64,000 nt of DNA from Viscum album (taxonomy: Eukaryota > Streptophyta > Magnoliopsida > Santalales > Viscaceae): the NCBI GenBank assembly GCA_963277665.1, contig OY728158.1:601982818-602046817 (forward strand). The letters run 5' to 3'. Every line of letters begins with the position of its first letter. Position 1 is the stretch's first letter. A program made the translations under genes and the position numbers. Below are positions 10,421 through 20,336 of this stretch, in pieces. The notes below the pieces were generated by a model, which was not told the DNA's origin, did no database searches, and saw only the letters and a list, made by a program, of their open reading frames with translations.

Positions 10421-12660
10421 TGTGTATGGTCTTGTCAATCTAAGTGACCAAAGTAGAAAAATTCTTTTTTCAAATGATAAATATGAATGGAAAGATAATT
10501 TCATGAATAAAATAATTATAAACTTTGGCAGGAGCATAGCATCAAGGATTTTAAAAAATTGATAAGTACAGAATATCGTGGCATGAAATGCTTCCCATAA
10601 ATCAAAAATACAAATATGATTATCTCACTTGTTGATGAAATGTTTATGTTACTAAAAAACACAAGATAAGGAAAAATATAAATACCAGTCATATTCTATA
10701 ACATGGCCACTTTCAAGATAAACAATTCCATATATGCTTTTTTGAATCATTTGTTCATCAGAATATGGGATCACATGGAAGAACATGTTTTTTAATGGAT
10801 AAGTGATAGTTTATTTTAATTTTTTACCTAGTATTCCTGGATTGCTTTGTATGTAAGCTCATCCATTCTTCTTATTTTATTATAAATTTTAAAATCTTAA
10901 TTTTCTGGTGCGGTTCAATATCTAGATCATCTTTGTGTGTATAGGGACATAAATTGTTGGATATGAAGGTCTATATTTTGATAATTAGTTTTAGTGTTCC
11001 TTTAATTTAATAGATTTATGGAAAGTGTTCAATATGAATTGCTAATTTTCATTTTTGAAATTATGGATTCCCAAGATAATGTTGTTTTACTTCGATATGG
11101 ATCTTGATCTTTCTTATAAATTCATTTATAGATTCCTAAATGTTTTTGTTATACAAAAACTCGGCATATACAAAATTAAAACATTTTATAACATAGAAAA
11201 ATTATTTTTACTTTTCCTTTAAATCATTTTATTTATATTCTTCTTTTGATTTATTTACATTCATTTTCCATTCAGGATAAACTGTTATTTGTTCTGTTAT
11301 AAATGAGGAATGATGCCTACATATTAGTGTAATAGATGGGAAATATAAATACAAGAAGCCTTCAATCCTACCAGCCATCACAGGTATAATATGGCCACTA
11401 CTTACTATTCCAAAAGGTAGGTGACAGGTCAACAACGTCAATTTTACCATCCATAAGACTAATCTATTTGACAATGTACTCTTAAGGAAATGTACTCTTA
11501 AGGAAATGTACTCTTAATGCACCCTACTGCTCAAAGGTAACATTTTGGCATGTTCATTTATTTCTTATTACCATACTACAACTGTAATGTTGAGAGGTTT
11601 ATTTTCTCATTATTCATTCCAGTGGTCGTCCATATTGAAATTCCAGATAAATGTGTAAATACCATTATCTGGATTAAAAACTTTGATATGCCATATTTCA
11701 TTTTTACTATTTGTTTGTGGTTCGCTATTAAACAGTTCATTCATTATGATTATTTGGCTGGTGTTAGACCAATAATTCATGGCTTTAACATTTGTTCTTT
11801 ATGAACTCTTATATACATGACTCTGCTTCTATGTTATATCTCATTAAACATTTGGGTTCAGGTTGATTATTGTATAAGAACTGTCACTTAAGTAGTCTGG
11901 TTGATGCTAAGGGGGTGCATACTGGGAAGAGATACTAAGAGGTCTTAATGGAAATCGTATTGACTTCACTCAAGTTTAATTTCAAAGGGAACTACAATCA
12001 ACACTCAATAGAAACAAGATGAGGTGGTTCCTACTCTGATGACCACACCAGCAAATGAACTGGGGTTGACCTGCTGGAACTGTCCAGGTGTGGATAGGTT
12101 AACAACAGCCCCTGTTTGGGGTTTGAAACCTAAAAATTCTTTTCCCTTTTCTTTTCTTTTATTTTATTTAGTTATTTTACTATTTAATAACATATTTCTT
12201 GAGTTTTTTGGGAAGAAAAAAAACTGGACAGCACCTCATGAACCTGTTGAAGATCGAATCATACTGTTGTTGGAACCATAAAAAAACATCCAGGTTCATG
12301 TTTCTACTTTGTTTTCAATGTTTTTTATGTTTTCCACCTTCCTCTTTAAATTGTATGCTAGACATTGCCCATTTAATTTGAAGGTTTCTATAAAATAAAT
12401 TTAATGTGTAGGCTCCAGGTCACTGTTATCCAAGATGTGATTTAGTGCACTCTGTAATAGACATTTGTGAGACAATTTAGGTAAATATCTCACATAAAAT
12501 ATGTTGTCGTTGATGCTTCCATTGAAGGAATTAGGTAACCCTACCTCCATAAACACTACAAGACACTCCAAGAGACACTCAACTCATCCTCGAATTTTCA
12601 TACTGTATGATTTATTTCATTCAATTTATTATATTTATTATTGTCATATCTCCTTCCTGA
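10421..12660. other. CACTA-1 interior without recognised content
   Basis: AT-rich sequence; the open frames are short and match nothing I know. A small tandem repeat lies at 11475-11517 (a 16-bp unit, aatgtactcttaagga, repeated about 2.6 times). Nothing else can be supported. Confidence 0.4.
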
Positions 12661-12888
12661 TCTTTGTGCCTATTTCTTGGTATTTTTATATTGTTTCGGA
12701 TGACGGTAACATTAAATTTAGAAATGGTGAATGTTTATCCGTATGTTTCAGCGTCTGCGGAGTATATGGAGAAGACCAACCAGCTTAACCATGCATTTAT
12801 TGTTGCGACGTCGAGGGGCTTTTCCGATGGGGTTTCTCAGACTATAACTTCACCCCTTGATGTTATCAAGATAAGATTCCAGATCTGA
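12661..12888 (+). pseudogene. Captured first-exon fragment of a mitochondrial carrier gene (thiamine diphosphate carrier-like)
   Basis: The frame from ATG 12766 reads MEKTNQLNHAFIVATSRGFS, then DGVSQTITSPLDVIKIRFQI and a stop at 12886. This matches the N-terminus of plant mitochondrial thiamine diphosphate carriers: first transmembrane helix, Ser/Arg-rich turn, and the carrier signature PX(D/E)XX(K/R), seen here as PLDVIK, then IRFQ. A full carrier is about 300-340 residues with three repeats; only the start of repeat one is present, about 40 residues. Helix-breaking changes (TSRGFSDG where AGAISGG is usual) point to decay. The match stops after ...TTCCAG, consistent with an exon edge. It sits alone inside CACTA-1, so I infer gene-fragment capture. 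Family assignment is firm; the subfamily is from memory of the motif. Confidence 0.8.
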
Positions 12889-13983
12889 CTATAGTTCCAT
12901 GATTTTCATTTTCTACATAACTGCATTCCTAACAATAGATTATACTCTATGAAAACAATACTCTATAACCCGACTTGTGACATTGAAGCATATATTAGAA
13001 TAATTTTTATGTTGTATATCAAGGTTTGAAGGTGTTAACTACTGGTTGTTACCTAAATAAATTCAGATTTTCTAAAATCTGATCATCATCAGATGGTCTG
13101 ATTTGCTGATCTTGATGGTATGTTATATTTTTGAACAAATTCCACATCCCAGTGTTTTTTTACTGAAGTATTTATTAAAATGAAATATAACATCATTTGA
13201 TCATTTTTTATTTTTCATGATCAAAATTAAAACATGAAATTATATTTCTAATTGCAGGTTAGTGAACCATAATTTTCATGAAACCAGTATGTTGTTCATT
13301 GATATTGATGAGGTGGTCTCACTTCTAGGATATATCTTTTAAAGGGTTTCTCTATTTGGGTTTTTATAACACAAAATTTTAGTTCAAGTTCTGATTTTAT
13401 ATCATAAATTTCATATATATTTTTGAAATGGATGCCTTATTTTCCATAAGTAGAATTGATGTTGTGGACAATGTTATTATTATAAGTTGATGTCATTGAA
13501 TCTTGTCTGAATTTTTCCTCCATATTTCATCTAATATAGAGATCTTGTATGCTTCTATTCTATCTAGGAATTGTACACTAAGCTGTTTGAAAATACTAAA
13601 ATACTTTTTCAATTTGAATTAAATTTTTTATAGCCAGATGCTCTCCCTATCATTATAATTCATGCACCTCATGTCTTCCCCCTTCTCTGAATTATAAAGA
13701 ACTCCACCATGTTGTTTTTGGCACAACCAAAGGGAGTTTGCAGTGAACATCAAGTGGTCATTTTCATCTTCTCATGGATACCCTCAGAAAAACCACTCCA
13801 TAATTGATTCTCAACCTGAATTGATGCTCAAACTGATGTGAATGCAGAATCTTCCAAGCAACTCACATGAAATCAAGTGATCGTTCAGGTAAACTTATTT
13901 TAGATTTTTGTTGTTCCTTTGATAATACATGTGTGATCCCTCCCCAGATTACAAAAACATTATAGAGGCCCTTCTATAAGATG
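12889..13983. other. CACTA-1 interior without recognised content
   Basis: AT-rich, intron-like sequence follows the carrier fragment. One segment at about 13685-13890 has higher complexity and ends in cag|gtaaac, which could be another exon edge, but the translation matches nothing I can name. Confidence 0.35.
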
Positions 13984-14217
13984 CAGGGGGTGGGTGGAGG
14001 GGGCAGGGGGGCAGGGGGCAGGGTGGGGGGCAGGGGGCAGGGGGGATGTTTGCAGGGCAGGGGGGAGGTCTGTAGGGAAGGGGGAGGGGGTGGGTGGAGA
14101 CGGCAGGGTAGAGTGTAGAGGTCTGCAGGGTAGGGGGCAGGGGGTGGTCTGCAGGGAGGTCTGTCGGGCAGGGGGGAGAGGGGTGGGGCAGTGGGGCAAG
14201 GGGGTGGGTCAGGGGGG
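13984..14217 (+). repeat. G-rich minisatellite (ggggca-type units)
   Basis: About 230 bp of runs of four to seven G separated by one to three bases, with irregular units such as gggggcagggggg and gggaggtctg. Many stretches fit the pattern for G-quadruplexes on the plus strand. Open frames in all directions here (Gly-rich or Pro-rich) are side effects of the composition. Confidence 0.9.
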
Positions 14218-14409
14218 TGTAGTTAGTCTCTATAGGTTTCTTTAATCTTAGATAAGGTTGAATAACCATTGCAATCCATCTCTAACTCCCCCATTTCATC
14301 ATGATTAGGTTTCTCCAAATATGCCCTCTTATTTATAATAGATTACTTTCACTAAATCATGACTTGATATTAGTTGCAAAAAATCATATCACTACCATAA
14401 AAACAGTTT

Positions 14410-14575
14410 TTCCCAGCGCCAACTTTTATCAGTGCTAATGAAAAAGCACTGATAAAGGGGGGTGCATTTATCAGCGATAACAAAAGCGCTGATAAAGGGT
14501 CCCTTTATCAGTGCTAAAAAAAGCACTGATAAACGCACCCCTTTATCATCACTTTTTTTAGCGCTGATAAAGGGT
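14410..14575. repeat. CACTA-2 left sub-terminal inverted repeats
   Basis: Alternating forward and reverse copies of agcgctgataaa / tttatcagcgct, with variants agcactgataaa and tcagtgct. The same motif appears in mirror arrangement at the right end, in the manner of transposase-binding arrays. Confidence 0.88.
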
Positions 14576-15359
14576 TGACTTCAAAAAAAAATTAATTAAA
14601 AATAATATATTAATATATAAATATATAAATATAGTTATATTGATATAAATATAATATATAATTTTTAAATATATTTTAGATAAGTATAAATATACATTTA
14701 CACTTAATATACTTAATATATAATATATTTAGTAAAAATGGATTATAAAAAAATTATAAAAAAATATTTTTAATTACTAATTTTCTAATTATTATGGAGT
14801 AAAAGTCATTTAATAAAAATTTAAAGAGTAAAAAATTAAAAAAAATTAAAAAAAGATCCAAAATATGTTGAAAATGCAACTCGAACTTCAAACGGCCATA
14901 ACTTTTGATCTGGGTGTCCGTTTGAGATCTACCACATATCAAATCAAAGCCTACAATGATCTCTATGTCATTCTGATTTGAGAGGACCTTGGTTAAGGTT
15001 TTTTCGAGGCCAAAAAAGGCCCAGAAGGCCTCTAAAACTGAGTTTTTAGTCGGGGTACCCTGATTTTTTAACATTTTGTGGATTTTCAGCCTCGTTTAAG
15101 GGGTTATTATTGGATTTTTTTGTTGGGGACTGAATTTATTCTAAGGTATTACATTCATATTGATATTATGTCTTTTAAATTTCATTGTTTTTTATAATTC
15201 ATTTCTATTTATAATCAAATATATAACAATATATACATATTTTTTATATATTCACACATAAAAAATTAATTATAAGTATAAATAATAAAATATATTTACA
15301 TATAAATTTTATTAGCTTTATCTAAATAATAACTAATATCCATTTTATTTAAAATACAA

Positions 15360-15865
15360 ATATATGAATATTTATATACCTATATATTAATCTAACTATA
15401 TATATATATTAATCTAACTATATATATATTAATATAACTACATATATATATATATATATTAATATTACTATAAATATATATATTAATATCACTATAAATA
15501 TATATATTAATATCACTATAAATATATATATTAATATAACTATATATATATATTAATATAACTATATATATATATATTAATATAAATATATATTACTATC
15601 TGAATAAATATATATATAAATAGAGATATATATTAATATAACTATATATATATATTAATATGACTATATATATTAATATAACTATATATATATATTAATA
15701 TAAATATATATTACTATACGAATAAATATAACTAAATATATATATATAAATAGAGATATATATTAATATAACTATATATATTATAATATAACTATATATA
15801 TTAATATAAATATATATTACTATACGAATAAATATAACTAAATATATAAATATATATATAGAGAG
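15360..15865. repeat. AT-rich tandem array in CACTA-2
   Basis: About 500 bp of tatata-rich repeats with units of roughly 20-25 bp, such as aatatatatattaatatcacta. Almost no G or C. No other content. Confidence 0.9.
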
Positions 15866-15897
15866 ATATCATGAATTGGAAAACAAATCAAAATAGA

Positions 15898-15960
15898 GGA
15901 GTGGTAAGGGCTTAGGCGCGCAGGGGGGAGGTCTCGAGTTCAAATCCTGGTGGAGGTAGG
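15898..15960 (+). other. tRNA-like segment with Pol III A- and B-box matches in CACTA-2
   Basis: gtggtaagggc followed, after about 30 bases, by cgagttcaaatcctgg contains a good B-box match (15937-15947, AGTTCAAATCC) and a weak A-box match. No acceptor stem can be paired, so it is not a working tRNA. It resembles the head of a tRNA-derived SINE. Confidence 0.5.
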
Positions 15961-16154
15961 GGCACACGGGCATGGGGTAATATGGGAGAAAGCACTGTTA
16001 AAGGGTGGAGGGGGTGCGTGGGGCGCTGTAGGGGAGAGGCAAAGCGCTCTAAAAGGGGGGCTCAAGCGCTATAAAATCCCCCCCCCCCCTGATTGGAAGT
16101 ATTTTTTTTATTTTTTTTATTTTTTTTTATTTTTTTTAATTTTTTAATTTTTTT

Positions 16155-16480
16155 ACTTTTTATCAGCACTTTTAAAAAAAGCGCTGATAAAAGGGGTCCT
16201 TTATCAGCGCTAAAACGAAAGCGCTGATAAAGGAAGCGCTCATAAAGGGGTCTTTTATTAGCGCTAAAACAAAGCGCTGATAAAGGACCCTTTTATCAGC
16301 AATTTGTTTTAGCGCTGATAAAAGACCCCTTTTATCAGCACTTTTTTTAGCCCTGATAAAAGGGGTATTTATTAGCGCTTTTTGGAGCGCTGATAAAGTG
16401 GACCCCCCTATCTTCACTGGAATTAATAGCGCTTTTCTAGAGCTGTTAAAGGCTATTTTTAGCGCTGATAAAATCTGTAT
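16155..16480. repeat. CACTA-2 right sub-terminal inverted repeats
   Basis: At least ten copies of tttatcagcgct / agcgctgataaa in both orientations, some decayed (agcgctcataaa, agccctgataaa). Frames open on minus here only reflect the repeat. Confidence 0.9.
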
Positions 16481-16491
16481 TTATAGTAGTG

Positions 16492-18481
16492 GATTTTGTA
16501 TGATACCACTAGTTGTCCACTTTTCTCTTCTTTCACATATTTATTTTTGTTTCAAAATTGCATATTCACTTGATCAATTAGAGAACTCTCAATGTTTTTT
16601 ATTTTTTTGGTTTATCCTTTTATAACTCATCAGACTATATGATCAAACATTCTTTCTTATCATGTTCAACCTTCTTCATAGGTGTGGATCCATTTTTTGT
16701 TATGATATATTCTATTTGATTAGAAATTGTGTCCTCTAGTAAAATTTTATTATTAGGTGGGATAAAAACTTGTATCAAACCAAAACCAAATTAAGCTGAA
16801 ACTTGATCCAAACTAATTATATACCATTAACAGGAAGAATAATTGTTAATTAATAGGAATGTACTATTTGATAGTATCATTTTGAAACATGGAACTATTT
16901 CCCCCTTGCTTGCAGGAACATGATTTGACCCATGGGGCATTGTGGTTCTTATACATTGGGAGGTGACGTGTATAGTCACAGGAGACAAGTATGTTTTAGT
17001 TTAGTTTTTATTTTATTTTCTTTATCACATTGGCCACTTAGGTCTTTTACTTATTTCTGTGGAAAAAGGGTAATTATATTCTGTGAAGGGGGGAAAATGG
17101 GGTTCAGATTGATTCAGTCTGTCGACTTTGATATGAGGTAAGATTATATGGTTACTACTTGTCTCACACCTCATGTATTTAAGTATTTTAGTGTTTTTGA
17201 ATCCATATTATGTTTTCAATAGGGTGTTGGATCATTTCGTGTTCGTTCGGGTGGATTTGGTTCTCCCAATTGAGGTAAGGTTTTAATGTCATTGGTTGGT
17301 TTCTCACTAGTTATGTAGCATCCTTTATGTGTTTTAATGTTCCTAATATCCTTTGTGTAGTGCGTTCAACCCTACTCGTTGCTTTCGAGTAGCCAAGTCA
17401 AGGGCGACTCACCTGCGTGTGCATAGGTAAGAAATTATATGTATGTGGGTTCCCCCGTTACATGTATAGTCAACCATGGTAGTGATTATGCACGTATGGG
17501 GATATGTGCGCCCATGTATATATATATAAATGCATATGCATGTGAGTGGAGACTGGTATATGCATATAAGCATATGTGCAAGGATCCCTTTGCACATTCT
17601 CATGGCCATGTGGGTGTGTGAATAGGGGCTAGGTGTCCTTGTATGTGTGTGAAGGTGTGTATACACAGTGGGGGAGCAGTAACTTTTAGTTAGAAAGCTC
17701 CAAGAGCTGAAGCGGTTGGTTTGGTTCCACCTTGAGGTAGGATCCCACTTCTAGCCTCTTTAATTCAAGAATTCTTTAAATTGAATTTAGCTTATTTATT
17801 AATTCTGCTTAATTATATTGAATTGCATATCTTGAATAAGTGTTATTTAATATAATTTTTTCATTTGATAAATAAAGTCATGTTTTTATAAAAAAAAACC
17901 CTCCAATGGAGGTGCGCTGTCTTCGAAAACTCATAGTGATAGTTATGTTGATCTAGTTGCTTAAATTATTGCATTTTATTTTTACTGAATGAGTTTTAGA
18001 ATAAATGTTAAATACAATTAAATGAATTGTGTGATAAATAAATTCCATGATTTTATATTAAAACCCCTCCAACAGAGGTGTGCTGTCTTCTAAACCAAAG
18101 AGTAGTAATAATTATTTGTATCATTTTTAGATTTGGTTTGAGTCTTTCATATTCCTCTTTTTGGTGTTTGTTTTGTGGCTAGTTAGTTTTTGTTTTCTTT
18201 GAATAATATAAATTGGCTTATCATACTCCTTTAACTCAAATGACATTTCCCAAGTAGGCATATTCCTTGACCATGACACTTTCCATTTCATGCTTTGAAT
18301 ATTATAAAAAAAATCATGTTTATGTAAAGTGAATGAATTTGTAAATGGTTTGTGTAGGGTGTATGATTATTTTACGTCGTTTTGTTTCCCTTTATATGTT
18401 ACATCATTGTGCTACTCACTACAACCTTCTCTGGAGATCCCTTGTTATAGCATATTAAATAGTTGATTTGTTCTATCATCT
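16492..18481. other. CACTA-1 interior with splice-like junctions and a 175-bp duplication
   Basis: No protein is recognised. Several short segments end in AG|GTAAG-type donors: about 17138 (atgag|gtaag), 17275 (ttgag|gtaag, preceded by an acceptor caatag at 17222), 17427 (catag|gtaag, preceded by tgtgtag) and 17736 (ttgag|gtagg). From about 17820 to 18110 lies an imperfect tandem duplication of about 175 bp, whose copies share cctccaayrgaggtgygctgtcttc. A purine-pyrimidine-alternating tgtg/catat zone lies at 17410-17665. Confidence 0.4.
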
Positions 18482-20034
18482 ACCGGTGGGGAAACGGTCA
18501 GAATGTCGCCCCGCCTCCTCCTGATCCCTTTGCTCCTGGCCGGAATATGTTGCCCCGCGGATGTCGCTAGACCGGGCCAGCATGCTGCGGTCACGCCGCG
18601 GTCACGCCATGGTCACGCCGCGGTCACGCCGCGGTCACACTGCAATCAGGCCAAGATTTGGCCTTGCTCCAAGATGACACCCCATGGTGGTTCGCAGTGA
18701 TAGTATTCCATGAGTCTTGTGATCAATGTTGACACTGACTAATCACAATTTCTGCCGGTGGGGCGATGACCGGAATGTAGCCCTGCCTCCTCCCTCTCCC
18801 CTTACTCCTTGCCGGAAGATGCTATCCCGCAGATGTCGCTGGACCGGGCTAACACGTCGTGGTCACACCGCGGTCACACCATGGTAATGCCGTGATTTGG
18901 CCCTGCTTGAGGACGACACCCCGCGGTGGTTCTTAGTGATAGTATTCTATGAGTCCTGTGATCAATGTTGAGACTGAATAATCACAATTTCTGCCGGCAG
19001 GGTGAAGACCGGAATGTTTCCCTGCCTCCTCCTGCTCCCTTCACTCCTCGTCAGAAGATGTTGCCTCGTGGATGTCGTTGGACTGGGCCAACACGTCGCG
19101 GTCACGCCGCAGTCACGTCGTAGTCACACCGCGGTCACACCGCGGTCACGCCGCGGTAATTCCGTGATTTGGCCCTTCTCTAGGATGACACCCCATGGCG
19201 GTTCGCAGTGATAGTATTCCATGAGTCTTGTGATCAATGATGAGACTGATTAATCACAATTTCTTCTGGCGGGGCGACGACCGGAATGTCGCCCCGCCTC
19301 CTCCTACTCCCTTCACTCATGGTCGGAAGATGTTGCCTCATGGATGTCGTTGGACCGGGACAACACGCCGCTGTCACACCGCGGTCACGCCGCGGTCACG
19401 CCGCGGTCACGCCGCGGTCACGCCGCGGTCACGCTGCGGTCACGCCGCAGTCATGCCGCGGTCATGCCACGGTCACCCATGGTAATGTCGTGATTTGACC
19501 ACAGTCACGCCGCGGTCACGCCGCGGTCACGCCGTGGTCACGCCGCGGTCACGCCGCGGTCAGGCCGCGGTCACGCCTCGGTCACGCCGCCGTCATGCCG
19601 CGGACACGCCGCCATCACGCCGCGGTCACGCCACGGTCACACCGCGGTCAAGCCGCAGTAATGCCGTGATTTGGCCCTGCTTCAGGATGACACCCCGCAG
19701 CGGTTCACAGTCATAGTATTCCATGAGTCTTGTGATCAATATTGAGACTGACTAATCACAATTTCTGTCGGTGGGGCGACGGCTGGAATGTTGCCCCGCC
19801 TCCTCCTGCTCCCTTCGCTCCTGGCCGGAAGATGCTGCCCCGCGGATGTTGCTGGACCAGGCCAACATGACGCGGTCACGCCGCGGTCACGCCGCGGTCA
19901 CGCCGCGGTCACGCCGCGGTCACGCTGCGGTCACGCCGCGGTCACGCCGCGGTCACGCCGCGGTCACGCCACGGTCACGCAGCGGTCACGCCGTGGTTGC
20001 GCTGCGGTAATGCCATGATTTGGCCCTGCTCCAG
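18482..20034 (+). repeat. Higher-order repeat carrying an 11-bp CpG-rich satellite (tcacgccgcgg)
   Basis: Five units start at about 18482, 18752, 18992, 19262 and 19764. Each has the same order: ccggtggggcgacgaccggaatg, a ctcctgctccctt block, ggatgtcgctggaccgggcc, then a variable run of the 11-bp unit tcacgccgcgg, then taatgccgtgatttggccctgc, aggatgacacccc, tgatagtattccatgagtc and gactgactaatcacaattt. Units are about 240-270 bp, with one of about 500 bp where the 11-bp run has expanded and is broken by a partial copy. Since 33 bp is three units, all forward frames stay open and encode VTPRSRRGHAA repeats; I take this as a by-product. Confidence 0.93.
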
Positions 20035-20336
20035 CCACATCCAGCCCACACCAACCCCCTTCCACCTTCTTTTCAGCCCGCTGCCACCAGCATTCCAGCC
20101 TGCAACATCCCCCCCTTCCACCTTCGAATCATCTCGCACCATCCCCCCAGCCCCTGCAACCAGCCCCCTTCCACCAGCATTCCAACCCCCTTCCACCTGC
20201 ATTCGAGTCCGCACCAGCCCCCAGCCACTTGCAATCCAGCCCGCACCAGCCACCACACCGGCCACCACCCCAGCCTCCTGCAAAACACTCATTCCAGCCC
20301 TCTTCCACCTGAAAAACAGCCCCAGTCACGAGTTCT
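20035..20336 (+). repeat. C-rich minisatellite (cccccttccaccagcattccagcc)
   Basis: Irregular repeats of about 25-35 bp combining cccttccacc, agcattccagcc, cccgcacc and agccacca. It follows directly from the last CpG satellite unit. Frames open on both strands only reflect composition. Confidence 0.85.

Larger units (their letters stand above)
14390..16491. mobile_element. CACTA-2: 2.1-kb non-autonomous CACTA transposon nested in CACTA-1
   Basis: Terminal inverted repeats are CACTACCATAAAAACAG on the left and the complement of CACTACTATAAATACAG on the right (15 of 17 match). Flanking trinucleotides are TAT and GAT, an imperfect 3-bp duplication. Sub-terminal zones (14410-14575 and 16155-16480) are packed with palindromic TTTATCAGCGCT...AGCGCTGATAAA copies, quite unlike the TAGCCACGG motif of CACTA-1, so the family differs. 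No transposase is present. The middle holds an AT-rich array and a tRNA-like segment. Confidence 0.9.

Noticed and set aside
13949..14269. Pro-rich and Gly-rich frames on both strands
   Set aside because: Direct product of the G-rich minisatellite.
15360..15865. Origin or matrix-attachment region
   Set aside because: AT-richness alone is no evidence; the array is a simple tandem repeat in a transposon.
16172..16417. 81-codon minus frame with repeated ALIKDPF and SAF motifs
   Set aside because: It is the translation of the CACTA-2 palindromic repeats.
18482..20034. CRISPR array
   Set aside because: 11-bp direct units without spacers, inside a plant transposon; it is a satellite.
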